This document shows positions 18,292-26,741 of a stretch of 64,000 nt of DNA, in pieces. The stretch's first letter is position 1. Each line of letters opens with the position of its first letter. The stretch spans positions 744,001-808,000 of the forward strand of contig CAWADU010000003.1 in the NCBI GenBank assembly GCA_963781025.1. The letters run 5' to 3'. Made by a program: the position numbers and the translations under genes. The DNA comes from Tardibacter sp963781025. Its GTDB lineage: Bacteria > Pseudomonadota > Alphaproteobacteria > Sphingomonadales > Sphingomonadaceae. A model generated the notes under the pieces. That model had not been told where the DNA came from. It made no database searches and saw only the letters and a list, made by a program, of their open reading frames with translations.

Positions 18292-19473
18292 CTACAGGCC
18301 GAGCAGGGAGCGGAACCCCGCGCCGACGCGATCGAAAACGCCTGCGGTGTCAACCGCTTCAGCGGCAACCAGGGGCAGCCGCTGGGGCGGCAGGTCCGGC
18401 GTGCGGATGACGAGATCGGCGATATGCTGGCCCTTCTGGATGGGCGCCTTGATGGGGCCGTCATACGCCACCGATACCTTGATGTCGCCGTTTCGCGCCG
18501 CTCTGGGCAAGGTAACCGCCAGATCGCGCGGTGCGACGAGCGCCACCTCGCGCTTGTCGCCAAGCTGAACCTCGGCTGTTTCGAGCTGCTGGCCCTTTTT
18601 CGCGAGCGGCACACCCTTCCAGGCGTTGAAGCCCCACTCCATGAAGGCAACCGATTGAGAGATGCGATCGTTGAATGACGACAACCCGGCGACGACCATC
18701 ACCAGGCGGCGGCCGTTCTGTTCGGCCGATCCGGTAAAGCCATAGCCCGCCGTCTCGGTATGGCCCGTCTTCAGGCCGTCTGCGCCCGCGACCTTGCCCA
18801 ATATCGGATTGCGGTTCGCCTGGGTAATGTCCGCGCCAGCGCCCATGGTCTTGCCCCAGGTGAACTCCTTCTGGCCATAGAATTCACGATAAAGATCCGG
18901 AAAGTCCTTGATCGTGCGTTCGGCGATGGTCGCAAGGTCATGCGCGGTCACATGTTCGGCAGGGTCGGGCCAGCCGTTGGAATTGGTGAACACCGAATTG
19001 GCGACGCCGATCTGCCGCGCCGTGCGGTTCATGATGTCGGCGAACGCCGCTTCGGTACCGGCCACGCTTTCTGCCAGAACCACGCAAGCATCATTACCGG
19101 AAAGCGTAACAACGCCATGCAACAGGTTGCGAAGGCTCACTTGTTCGCCAGGAGACAGGAACATGGTGGAACCCGCCTCCGGCCCGTGCCATTTCTGCCA
19201 GGTTTCCGGGCGCACCGTGAAGGTCTGGTCAAGCTTCAGCTCGCCCTTCTTGATCATGTCGAACACGACATAAACCGTCATCATCTTCGCCTGGGAGGCC
19301 GGCGGCATCGGCTGGTTCGCGTTCTTGGCGTAAAGCACTGCGCCGGATGACATATCTTTCAGATAAGCCACGGGAGCCGCTGTCTCGAACGGCGGTGGCG
19401 CGGCCAGCACGGGAGCGGCGATTGCCGCGGCCAGCGAGGAAAGGGCGACAAAGGCTGCAAGGCGACGCGTCAT
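18292..19473 (-). CDS. dacA: D-alanyl-D-alanine carboxypeptidase (PBP5/6 type)
   Basis: 393 residues with a cleavable signal peptide (cleavage near PVLA-AP, about residue 24). The three penicillin-binding motifs are SQAK (Ser60, Lys63), SGN (125-127) and KTG (235-237). The C-terminal PBP5 domain runs from about 290 and ends in an amphipathic GFRSLLGL anchor. It trims the pentapeptide stem of peptidoglycan in the periplasm, and lies downstream of rlpA and mltB, two other cell-wall genes. Confidence 0.95.
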   Translation of the reverse strand: MTRRLAAFVALSSLAAAIAAPVLAAPPPFETAAPVAYLKDMSSGAVLYAKNANQPMPPASQAKMMTVYVVFDMIKKGELKLDQTFTVRPETWQKWHGPEAGSTMFLSPGEQVSLRNLLHGVVTLSGNDACVVLAESVAGTEAAFADIMNRTARQIGVANSVFTNSNGWPDPAEHVTAHDLATIAERTIKDFPDLYREFYGQKEFTWGKTMGAGADITQANRNPILGKVAGADGLKTGHTETAGYGFTGSAEQNGRRLVMVVAGLSSFNDRISQSVAFMEWGFNAWKGVPLAKKGQQLETAEVQLGDKREVALVAPRDLAVTLPRAARNGDIKVSVAYDGPIKAPIQKGQHIADLVIRTPDLPPQRLPLVAAEAVDTAGVFDRVGAGFRSLLGL

Positions 19474-19527
19474 GGGTGCTTCAGGACCTCTTCAAAATAA
19501 AAACCGGATAGCCGCCCGGTCACCGAC

Positions 19528-20520
19528 TCAGCCGGCCGAACCGTCGGCGACAATCCGTGCATCCTGATAGCCCGCGTCACGCACCTTCGCCAGCGCTGCC
19601 TGCGCTTCCTCCATCGAAGCATAGGGGCCGATCCGCACCCTGATCAGCCCAGCGGCCGTTGGCTGCATCACCGGAGTGCCAAAGGCCTTCAGAAAACCGG
19701 CGAGCCAGGACGCCCTTCCCGCGTCGGAAACGGCGGCGACCTGGATGAAACTCGACTGGGGAGATGCAAAGGATGCCGCCGGAGCCCTGGGCGCAATTGG
19801 CGCGGAAGGTAGCGCTGCGGTGCTTGCCGGCAATGCCACCATGGTCACGCCTTCCGCGTCCGTTCGCGCCACGGTCGCTGACGATGGGGACACCGATGCG
19901 GCCGGAACCGAAGAAAGCAAAGGCGCCGCAACCGCAGCCCTGGCGGGTGCGGGTATCTGCGCCGACGCTGAGGCCGTCTCAACCTGGGCCATCCTGCCGC
20001 CGCCTCGCAATGCAAGCCTAACCTGTTCCGATGGGTAGACGCGGCGCACCCGTACCCGCGCCGTGCCGGGCCGGGCCACACCGAGCAGCTCAGCCGATTT
20101 GCGGGACAGGTCGATGATCCGGCCGCCCACAAAAGGGCCGCGATCGTTGATCCTCACCACAAGCCTGCGACCGTTGTCGAGATTGGTCACTTCGACATAG
20201 CTGGGCAGAGGCAGCGTTTTGTGGGCGGCCGATACCATGTCCATGTCATAGGGCTCGCCATTGGCGGTGCTTAGCCCATGGAAATTGGGGCCGTACCAGG
20301 AGGCGATGCCGGTTTCGTCATAATCGGCGTCGTCCTTCGGATAATACCATTGGCCGAGTACGTTATAGGGATTGCCCACCTTGACCGGCCAGTCGCTGGC
20401 GGGCCCCTTTGTTCTCGGCGAAGAGGATGACGGCAGGTTGGACAGGTGCGGATTACCGCCACAGGCCACGAGCGCGAGCGAAGCGCCGACGGTGATCGCA
20501 AGGCTAGCTGGAAAGCGCAT
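19528..20520 (-). CDS. rlpA: RlpA-like septal-ring lipoprotein (DPBB + SPOR)
   Basis: 330 residues counted from ATG 20520. A lipobox places the lipidated residue at Cys20 (ASLALVAC). The double-psi beta-barrel domain (about 70-165) contains GIASWYGPNFHG, VEVTNLDNGR and VRINDRGPF. A long Pro/Ala-rich linker leads to a C-terminal SPOR domain (about 250-325, IQVAAVSDAGRA to VRIGPYASMEEAQ), which binds denuded glycan at the septum. TTG 20526 is an alternative start. It overlaps the mltB stop. Confidence 0.92.
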   Translation of the reverse strand: MRFPASLAITVGASLALVACGGNPHLSNLPSSSSPRTKGPASDWPVKVGNPYNVLGQWYYPKDDADYDETGIASWYGPNFHGLSTANGEPYDMDMVSAAHKTLPLPSYVEVTNLDNGRRLVVRINDRGPFVGGRIIDLSRKSAELLGVARPGTARVRVRRVYPSEQVRLALRGGGRMAQVETASASAQIPAPARAAVAAPLLSSVPAASVSPSSATVARTDAEGVTMVALPASTAALPSAPIAPRAPAASFASPQSSFIQVAAVSDAGRASWLAGFLKAFGTPVMQPTAAGLIRVRIGPYASMEEAQAALAKVRDAGYQDARIVADGSAG

Positions 20521-21628
20521 CGGCAAGCAATCCCACGGAAATGACGTAATAGTTGGAGCAGTTGTAATTCAGCAGCGCCCGATAGTTGTCGAACGCCAGA
20601 AAAGCCCTGCCGCCGGGACCGTCGGCCTCGATCAAGGTGGCGCGCAGCGTATCGGCGGGCCATCCCTTCCCCACCGGCGTCAGGCCCCGCGCTCGCCATT
20701 CCGCGACGGTCATCCACCGCGAATGGCGCGCATGCACGCGCGGACAGGTCGCCGAAACCTCGGTACCAGCGATTGACGCGCGATCGAGACCGGCGGGAAC
20801 CGACACCTCCAGCCCCCATGGTTCCCCCCGCTTCCACCCGGCTTTGGCCAGATAATTTGCGATCGAAGCGAGCGTATCGGCTTCGCTTCCCCATATGTCC
20901 GCACGGCCGTCGCCATCGCCATCGACAGCGCTCGCCAGATAGGAGCTGGGAAGGAATTGCGGGTTGCCCATGGCTCCCGCCCAGGAACCCGTCAGCGTGA
21001 ATCTCGACGCAAGTCCCCGGTCGACGATCTGCAAGGCCGCGATCAGCTCGTGCGTGAACAGATTCCGCCTGCGGCCATCATAGGCTAGGCTGGCGAGCGA
21101 CTGGAATATATCGAACCCGCCGGTGTAGCTTCCGTAATTGGTTTCCATCCCCCAAATGCCGAGCACGATCGCGCCGGGTACGCCAAAGCGGCTTTCAAAT
21201 GCCGCCAACTGCGGTTGCAGCCGGACGATGCGCTCTCTGCCGCCACTGATGCGGATTGGGTCCAGCCGACGGGCGAGATAATCCGCAAGCGACGGCGGCA
21301 CAGTCGGGCTGCTGTCGTCAGGCTGAGCGCGATCAAGATCGACGACACGCTGGCTGTATGTCAGGTTGGGCAAAATGGTATCCACCGTCGCCGGACGGAC
21401 ACCTTGCTGGGTGGCTTCTGCCCGCACGGTCTGCAAAAACGATTGAAAACCCGTATCTTGTGAAGGTGCAGTCTGAATTGGCGGAGGAACCGGTTGGGCG
21501 GTCGCCGGGGCGCGAGAGGATGAGGCCGTCGGAACGGACGGCGCTTCGACGGGTGGAGTGGAAGGCGCACAGCCCCCGACCGCGGCCATCAGCCCAAGCG
21601 ACACCAGCGTTCCCCGCCGCTGCTTCAC
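20504..21628 (-). CDS. mltB: Membrane-bound lytic murein transglycosylase B
   Basis: 374-residue lipoprotein. From GTG 21628 the signal ends in LGLMAAVGGC, making Cys20 the lipidation site. GTG 21634 is also in frame, but the AGGGGG ribosome site is spaced better for 21628. The catalytic region has FGVPGAIVLGIWGMETNYG with the catalytic glutamate, then SLASLAYDGRRR, and a peptidoglycan-contact GSWAGAMGNPQFLPSSY. It is the first gene of the long leftward operon. Confidence 0.93.
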   Translation of the reverse strand: MKQRRGTLVSLGLMAAVGGCAPSTPPVEAPSVPTASSSRAPATAQPVPPPIQTAPSQDTGFQSFLQTVRAEATQQGVRPATVDTILPNLTYSQRVVDLDRAQPDDSSPTVPPSLADYLARRLDPIRISGGRERIVRLQPQLAAFESRFGVPGAIVLGIWGMETNYGSYTGGFDIFQSLASLAYDGRRRNLFTHELIAALQIVDRGLASRFTLTGSWAGAMGNPQFLPSSYLASAVDGDGDGRADIWGSEADTLASIANYLAKAGWKRGEPWGLEVSVPAGLDRASIAGTEVSATCPRVHARHSRWMTVAEWRARGLTPVGKGWPADTLRATLIEADGPGGRAFLAFDNYRALLNYNCSNYYVISVGLLADALSS

Positions 21629-21667
21629 GCACACCCCCTTTTACTCATACACCACGGTAGTTAGTGC

Positions 21668-21687
21668 CACATTGCACCGCCAATGTG
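21668..21687. repeat. Inverted repeat upstream of mltB
   Basis: CACATTG (21668-21674), six-base spacer, CAATGTG (21681-21687): perfect seven-base arms about 40 bp upstream of the mltB start and 60 bp before tRNA-Ser. The size and placement fit an operator for a dimeric regulator. Confidence 0.35.
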
Positions 21688-21747
21688 AATCCACCTTATC
21701 CTCGGGCTTGCACCAATCGCCGTGATGGTGGATGAGGCCGCCGAAGC

Positions 21748-21837
21748 GGAGAGATGGCCGAGCGGTTTAAGGCACCGGTCTTGAAAACCGGCGTGGGCGC
21801 AAGCTCACCGTGGGTTCGAATCCCACTCTCTCCGCCA
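21748..21837 (+). tRNA. tRNA-Ser (anticodon TGA)
   Basis: Complete class II tRNA with encoded CCA. The acceptor arm GGAGAGA (21748-21754) pairs with TCTCTCC (21827-21833), followed by discriminator G and CCA. The anticodon stem CCGGT/ACCGG encloses CTTGAAA with anticodon TGA at 21782-21784. A long variable arm and the T-loop GTTCGAATC are present. It reads UCN serine codons. Confidence 0.97.
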
Positions 21838-21868
21838 ATCACCATTGGTCGACCCGCCACCTTGCGAC

Positions 21869-23098
21869 CTACCGCCCGCGATTGGCGCGTCCCAGGTGGT
21901 TCTCGAAAAACTTGGCGATTACGGCAAGGGCCTCCTGCGATTCCGGGAGTTCGGTGTCAGCATAGAAGCCATGATCCAGACCGTCCCAAACATGCAGATC
22001 CGCCTCTACCCCCAGGCTCACCAGACGCGAGTGGGTGTAGACCACCGAACTTAGTTCGGTGGCGCGCGTCGCCGTAATGAACAGGGTTGGCGGAAAGCGC
22101 TTGAGCACATCGGGGAAGAAAACCGGCGATACCAACGGATCATTGAAATTGATGTCGCCATAGTAAAGATCCTCAACCACTCCCATTCTTGCGCCCGGCT
22201 TGGGAATTCGACCGCCGCTCAGCGCAGCGATTACGTAGGCGGAGTCGCCGCCATACAAGGCATCACCGCCCGCACAGAACATCCCGGCGGCGGCTGGCAT
22301 CGGCAGCTTTTCCTTCTGGAACCAGGCGATGGCCTCCCCCGTTAGCACGCCGCCCGCGGAGCAACCGTAGATGCCGATATCTTGAGGGCGATAACGCTTC
22401 AGCGCTTCGCGATAGACCGCAGCGACATCCTCGCTGGCGGCGGGAAACTTGTGTTCGGGGCCCTTGCGATATCCCACGCTGACCACCGTAATCGCGTTCC
22501 TGACCGCAATTGGAGCGGCCTCGGCGACGCCTTCCATGTCGGCATCGCCGAGGACAAAGGCGCCGCCATGCAAATTTATCAGCAAATGGTTCCGGTGACG
22601 TCGCGCCACGCCGGTCCTGGGCGTCACCACGACAACCGGAACGCCACCCCATTGTTCGGAACGCACATCAACAGGGTCGCGGGCCGTGACGCGTGCAACG
22701 TGTACCTTCATCGCTTCCCTGACAACTGACCGCAACCGGGGAAGCACCTCCAGCATCTTCTCCTTTGATATATCTGAGCCCATCGAGCCGCCGTCGGCGA
22801 TCGTTTTGCGCGCCGCCGCTTGAGCTTCGGGACTGAGATAGGCCGATACGGGCAGGTCGAAGACGGGAAGACGCATGATGCCGTCCCCGGCCGGCCTGGC
22901 CCTGGCGGCTTGTATCGTTGTCTCGACCGGCACGGCGCTCTCGGTAGGTGCGGCCGTCACGGGCGCACTCCATATCAAGGCGAACATGCCCGCCCCAATA
23001 ATAGAACAGGCGGTAGATTTGGCGCGCCTTCTGCGGAACCCCTCGTGAACATTTTCAATCAGCGCGTCGGAAAAAAACCGCAGGTTTTCAATAGGCAT
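21869..23098 (-). CDS. Alpha/beta hydrolase of the HSL esterase family, possibly lacking its catalytic acid
   Basis: 409 residues. A hydrophobic stretch at 30-49 ending PVTAAP suggests a membrane anchor or signal peptide. The HSL oxyanion motif HGGAF (177-181), nucleophile elbow GCSAGG (Ser247) and C-terminal DHGF (His376) are present. Where family members usually carry an aspartate in TRDxxLS, this protein has TRATELS (position 346 is Ala, with Glu348 nearby), so activity is uncertain. It stands alone between tRNA-Ser and rpmE. A GGGGGG ribosome site precedes ATG 23098. The substrate is unknown; short-chain esters are usual. Confidence 0.85.
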   Translation of the reverse strand: MPIENLRFFSDALIENVHEGFRRRRAKSTACSIIGAGMFALIWSAPVTAAPTESAVPVETTIQAARARPAGDGIMRLPVFDLPVSAYLSPEAQAAARKTIADGGSMGSDISKEKMLEVLPRLRSVVREAMKVHVARVTARDPVDVRSEQWGGVPVVVVTPRTGVARRHRNHLLINLHGGAFVLGDADMEGVAEAAPIAVRNAITVVSVGYRKGPEHKFPAASEDVAAVYREALKRYRPQDIGIYGCSAGGVLTGEAIAWFQKEKLPMPAAAGMFCAGGDALYGGDSAYVIAALSGGRIPKPGARMGVVEDLYYGDINFNDPLVSPVFFPDVLKRFPPTLFITATRATELSSVVYTHSRLVSLGVEADLHVWDGLDHGFYADTELPESQEALAVIAKFFENHLGRANRGR

Positions 23099-23152
23099 AA
23101 TCAGAATCCCCCCTGTTCGTTCGCCGGGCTCGACAATAACAGGGCCGCGGCC

Positions 23153-23184
23153 AAAACGAGAAAGGGCCGCCGAAGCGACCCTTT
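23153..23184 (-). terminator. Intrinsic terminator after rpmE
   Basis: Reading leftward, AAAGGGTCGC pairs with GCGGCCCTTT across a TTCG tetraloop, with one non-pairing position in the stem, and is followed by TCTCG and TTTT. It lies 45 bp past the rpmE stop and in front of the esterase-like gene, separating the two transcripts. Confidence 0.75.
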
Positions 23185-23228
23185 TCCATCCGGTATTTCG
23201 GACCCCTTGGGGGATCCGGCAATCCCGT

Positions 23229-23459
23229 TTATTTGCTCTTCAGCGAGAGGCCGCCAAAACGCTTGTTGAAGCGCGCCACCTGGCCACCTTGATCGAGGAG
23301 GCGCGTGCCGCCGCCGGTCCAGGCCGGGTGGACCTTCGGGTCGATGTCCAGCTGCATCGTGTCGCCTTCCTTGCCCCAGGTGGAGCGGGTTTCGAACACG
23401 GTGCCGTCGGTCATCTGCACCTTGATCATGTGGTAGTCGGGGTGAATGTCGGCCTTCAT
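23229..23459 (-). CDS. rpmE: 50S ribosomal protein L31
   Basis: 76 residues, starting MKADIHPDYH, with GTVFETRSTW and VHPAWTGG typical of L31. The zinc-binding cysteines of the C+ form are absent, so this is the zinc-independent type. It has its own promoter and terminator and is divergent from the cobalamin-controlled btuB. Confidence 0.95.
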   Translation of the reverse strand: MKADIHPDYHMIKVQMTDGTVFETRSTWGKEGDTMQLDIDPKVHPAWTGGGTRLLDQGGQVARFNKRFGGLSLKSK

Positions 23460-23515
23460 GATGCTGATCCTTTTCGTGGCTGGTTACCGACCAGCCGGTC
23501 AATCGCGAAGCCGGG

Positions 23516-23544
23516 CCTGTAGCGGATGGGCGGCCGATTGACAA
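23516..23544 (-). promoter_or_regulatory. rpmE promoter
   Basis: On the reverse strand, -35 TTGTCA (23544-23539), exactly 17 bases, then -10 TACAGG (23521-23516), about 57 bp before the rpmE start. The -35 overlaps the -35 of the divergent btuB promoter. Confidence 0.55.
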
Positions 23545-23566
23545 GCCTGTGGCGGGAGGGCAATTG
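23538..23566 (+). promoter_or_regulatory. btuB promoter feeding the cobalamin riboswitch
   Basis: A perfect -35 TTGACA at 23538-23543 and a -10-like CAATTG at 23561-23566 with 17-base spacing. This puts the transcription start near 23573, at the 5' edge of the riboswitch fold. The -35 is shared antisense with the rpmE promoter. Confidence 0.55.
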
Positions 23567-23573
23567 GTCCGGG

Positions 23574-23737
23574 CGCGAAGGTGCCATTGCCGCAAGGCAG
23601 TGGTGAAAAGGGAAGCCGGTTCAATGCCGGCGCTGTACCCGCAACTGTAAGCGGCGAGCTCAACTCCAATGCCACTGGCCCATGGCTGGGAAGGCGGAAC
23701 AAGAGCCGTGACCCGCAAGTCAGGAGACCTGCCTTTG
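23574..23737 (+). ncRNA. Cobalamin (B12) riboswitch
   Basis: Contains the conserved B12-element pieces in order: GGTGCC, the AGGGAAGCCGGTTCAA region, GCTGTACCCGCAACTGTAAGCGG, a variable arm, and the B12 box GACCCGCAAGTCAGGAGACCTGCC near the 3' end. It lies about 115 bases before a btuB-type receptor. Adenosylcobalamin binding is expected to shut expression of the transport operon. Confidence 0.95.
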
Positions 23738-23853
23738 CGGTCGTCCGCGCCCGGCCGGGTCTAGCCGTCAGCGCGAGGGAACGGCTGGCTCAGCTCTGCG
23801 CCGGACGCCACCCCTTCGAGGCGACATTTTTGTGTCGATCCTTAGGGGGAATT

Positions 23854-25737
23854 ATGTCTCTGCTACTCATATCAACTGCCGCTGCTGCTGCTTCCGTCGC
23901 TGCCGCCGAGCCCGTCATCACCGTTACCGCCGCCCGCGTGCCCGAGACCGCAAGCCCGGCGCAGTCGCTGACGGTGTTTGATGCCGGCCGCATCGAAAGC
24001 CTGAATCTTCCGCAGATCAGCGATTTGATCCGCCTGATGCCGGGCGTATCGGTGGGCGTGTCCGGTCCTATTGGCAGCCTCACCGACGTTCGCATCCGCG
24101 GTGCCGAAGCCAACCACACCCTCACCTTCGTTGACGGCATCGAAGTGAACGACCCCGCGGCAGGCAACGCGACCCACTTCGAGACGCTCACCGCCGACAA
24201 TGTCTCGAGCCTGGAGCTTCTGCGAGGCGCTCAATCGGCGCTGTGGGGAGCCGAGGCCCTGGGCGGCGTTATCGCGATCACCACGCCAGATCCCACCGTC
24301 GGCATCCATGCGACGGCGCGGGGCGAATATGGATCGCATGACACAAGGCGCGCGGCGGCGGGTGTTTCGGACGGCGGAGACAAGGGTGGCGTGACGTTCA
24401 ACGCGGCGTGGCTCAAAAGCGATGGCATCGATTTGCTTGGTCAGGGCGGTGAACGCGACGGTTTCGAGAGTTTGACGCTGAATGCAAAGGCGATCGCCCG
24501 CCCCGCCCCCGATGGCGAGCTCGGCCTCAGCGCCCGTTACAACCGCGCGGACAGTGAATTCGATGGCTATAATGCCTTTTTCCTGCACGACCAGACGCTC
24601 GACGCCAGCCGCATCGAAACCCGCGCGATCCATGGCTGGGCGACCTATGGCACGGCGGCGAATGCGCCATGGACGTTGACCTTGAATGGCACCCTGATCG
24701 ATTCCGAAAATCGGAACCGCAATGGCGATACGCCGCTCAACGCCACTAATGCCCAGCGCCTCCGCATCGGCGCCCAGGCCACGCACCGTTTTGCCGTTGG
24801 CGAGTCAGACCACCGGCTGACACTCGCGGTTGAAGACACGTTCGAACGCTTCATTGCGTCGGATGATCAGTATTTCGGCGCGACTGACCAGCGTCGGACC
24901 CGCGAAAATCTGGCCTTTGTGGCGGAATGGCGGGCACGGGTGGGCGAGGCGCTCGATATCGGCGCCGCCATCCGGCACGACGATAGCAACCGCTTCAAGA
25001 GCGCAACGACGTTGAAAGCGGATGCAGCGCTGAAGCTCGGAGCCGGATTCACCGTTCATGGCGGTTATGGAGAAGGCTTCGCCCAGCCGACCGTCTATGA
25101 CCTCTACGGCTTCTTTCCCGGCAATTTTGTCGGCAACCCCGACCTTGAGCCGGAGCGCGGCTGGAACGCCGAAGCAGGTATTGGCTGGACAAATGGCGCA
25201 ATCGCGCTCGATGTCACGGGTTTTACCGGTCGCTTGAAAGATGAAATCATCGACACTTTCGATGCCGTCACATTCATTTCCTCGACGGCGAACGCAACGG
25301 GCCAAAGCCGCCGCAAGGGCCTGGAGGCGACGCTGGAGGCAAATCCAGTCGACTGGCTACGCCTGTCAGCGTCCTATTCCTATCTGGACGCCGGTGAGCG
25401 GAAAGTCGCGGCCACTGCGCTGGTTCGCGAAGTCCGTCGCCCCAGGCATTCGGCATCGATCAGCGCCGATGCGAATCTGGGCCGGTTTTCGGCCGGTGTC
25501 GGCCTCAGCTATGTGGGCGCTCGAGGGGACACGAATTTCGACGTGTTCCCGGCGGCTCGCGTTCGACTTGATCCCTACTTCCTCGCATCGCTCAACCTCG
25601 CGTATAAGCTGACAGATGTCATTGAACTTTATGTTCGCGGGGCCAATCTGGCGAATGAGCGCTATCAGGACAGCTTCGGTTATGCGACCGAGCGCCGGAC
25701 TGTCTATGGTGGCGTGCGCGTCCGCTTTGGCGACTGA
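23854..25737 (+). CDS. btuB: TonB-dependent outer-membrane vitamin B12 receptor
   Basis: 627 residues from ATG 23854 (AGGGGGAATT upstream). A short signal peptide is followed by a TonB-box-like EPVITVTA, a plug domain (SDLIRLMPGVSVG, VRIRGAEANHTLTFVDGIEVNDP, LRGAQSALWGAEALGGVI), and a barrel ending in YGGVRVRFGD with a TonB-receptor C-terminal signature (FGYATERRTVY). The B12 riboswitch immediately upstream supports cobalamin, or a corrinoid, as substrate rather than iron. Confidence 0.93.
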   Translation: MSLLLISTAAAAASVAAAEPVITVTAARVPETASPAQSLTVFDAGRIESLNLPQISDLIRLMPGVSVGVSGPIGSLTDVRIRGAEANHTLTFVDGIEVNDPAAGNATHFETLTADNVSSLELLRGAQSALWGAEALGGVIAITTPDPTVGIHATARGEYGSHDTRRAAAGVSDGGDKGGVTFNAAWLKSDGIDLLGQGGERDGFESLTLNAKAIARPAPDGELGLSARYNRADSEFDGYNAFFLHDQTLDASRIETRAIHGWATYGTAANAPWTLTLNGTLIDSENRNRNGDTPLNATNAQRLRIGAQATHRFAVGESDHRLTLAVEDTFERFIASDDQYFGATDQRRTRENLAFVAEWRARVGEALDIGAAIRHDDSNRFKSATTLKADAALKLGAGFTVHGGYGEGFAQPTVYDLYGFFPGNFVGNPDLEPERGWNAEAGIGWTNGAIALDVTGFTGRLKDEIIDTFDAVTFISSTANATGQSRRKGLEATLEANPVDWLRLSASYSYLDAGERKVAATALVREVRRPRHSASISADANLGRFSAGVGLSYVGARGDTNFDVFPAARVRLDPYFLASLNLAYKLTDVIELYVRGANLANERYQDSFGYATERRTVYGGVRVRFGD

Positions 25738-25755
25738 TATCCGCTTGATGCGGGA

Positions 25756-26295
25756 ATGAGGATATTGGGGGCGATACTGGCCGGTGGCGCGGCCAGTCGC
25801 TTCGGTTCCGACAAGGCCGAAGCGCTGATCGGCGACAAGCCGATGATCGCCCATGTCATTGCCCGCCTCCGCCCGCAGGTGGATCAGATTGTGATCTGCG
25901 GCCGGTCCTGGGGCGATCTTGCCGCGCTGGCAGACCGGCCAAAGCACGGCATGGGTCCATTGGGCGGCCTCGCGGCAGCGCTGCACCATGCCGCGGGTAA
26001 TCGGTTCGAGGCTGTCCTGACCGCCGGTTGCGACCTGCCCGATTTGCCGGCGGATCTGGCCGGTCAGCTCCTCCCGGCACCTGCGGTCGTAAAGGGGCAG
26101 CCTTTGCTGGGTCTGTGGGGAAACGACCTCGCGCCTGCCCTCGACGCGTATCTGGCCGGGGCAGATGACCTCTCGATGGCGGCGTGGATCCGCGAGACGG
26201 GCGCGCGTCGGGTGGAAATCGGCCGGGCGGTGAGCAATATCAACACGCCCGGCGATCTTCTTGTCTTTAAGCGGAAGGCGGATCCGCGATCATAG
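25756..26295 (+). CDS. MobA-like nucleotidyltransferase (Mo-cofactor or cobinamide guanylyltransferase)
   Basis: 179 residues with the MobA/NTP_transf_3 signature ILAGGAASRFGSDKA at the N-terminus, GMGPLGGLAAAL and TAGCDLPDLP (metal-binding Asp), then NINTPGDL. Sequence resembles MobA, which adds GMP to molybdopterin. Context argues for caution: it starts 18 bp after btuB and is under the B12 riboswitch, so it could instead serve corrinoid salvage as a CobY-like GTP:cobinamide-phosphate guanylyltransferase. The 3' end overlaps convergent fabZ by 29 bp. Confidence 0.85.
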   Translation: MRILGAILAGGAASRFGSDKAEALIGDKPMIAHVIARLRPQVDQIVICGRSWGDLAALADRPKHGMGPLGGLAAALHHAAGNRFEAVLTAGCDLPDLPADLAGQLLPAPAVVKGQPLLGLWGNDLAPALDAYLAGADDLSMAAWIRETGARRVEIGRAVSNINTPGDLLVFKRKADPRS

Positions 26296-26737
26296 CGGTG
26301 AAATTCGCCTCTGCGGCGAGCTTGCCGTCGATCAACGCGCGCCCGGCGAACTTGCAGACGCTTGCCCGCTTCTGGACGAATTCGACTTCCAACGTCAGGA
26401 GGATGCCTGGTTCCACCGGCGTTCGGAACTTGGCGCCTTCGATACCCATGAAGTAGACGAGCTTCCCCGACCCTTCCAGACCGAGCGCGTCAATCGCGAG
26501 CACGCCCGCCGCCTGGGCAAGCGCTTCCACGATCAGCACGCCAGGCATGATCGGACGGCCGGGAAAATGCCCCTGGAAAAACGGTTCGTTGATCGAAACC
26601 GCCTTGATCGCGCGGATGGATTGATCCGGAACGATCTCCAGCACCCGGTCGACCAGAAGCATGGGATAGCGATGCGGCAACATCGCCATGATCCGCCGGA
26701 CATCTATCTGCCCGGCGGTCTTTGTCCCCTCGCCCAT
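26267..26737 (-). CDS. fabZ: 3-hydroxyacyl-ACP dehydratase FabZ
   Basis: 156 residues from ATG 26737 (AAGG upstream; longer frames lack support). FabZ motifs: MLPHRYPMLLVDRV, the catalytic His57 in FFQGHFPGRPIMPGVL, and Glu71 in IVEALAQAAG. It dehydrates 3-hydroxyacyl-ACP in fatty-acid and lipid A precursor synthesis. It is the last gene of the rpsB-to-fabZ cluster and follows skp closely, overlapping its tail-end region. Confidence 0.96.
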   Translation of the reverse strand: MGEGTKTAGQIDVRRIMAMLPHRYPMLLVDRVLEIVPDQSIRAIKAVSINEPFFQGHFPGRPIMPGVLIVEALAQAAGVLAIDALGLEGSGKLVYFMGIEGAKFRTPVEPGILLTLEVEFVQKRASVCKFAGRALIDGKLAAEANFTAMIADPPSA

Positions 26738-26741
26738 AACC

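Noticed and set aside
21748..23098. Genomic island inserted at tRNA-Ser
   Set aside because: No integrase and no repeat of the tRNA 3' end is found downstream; only the single esterase gene separates tRNA-Ser from rpmE.
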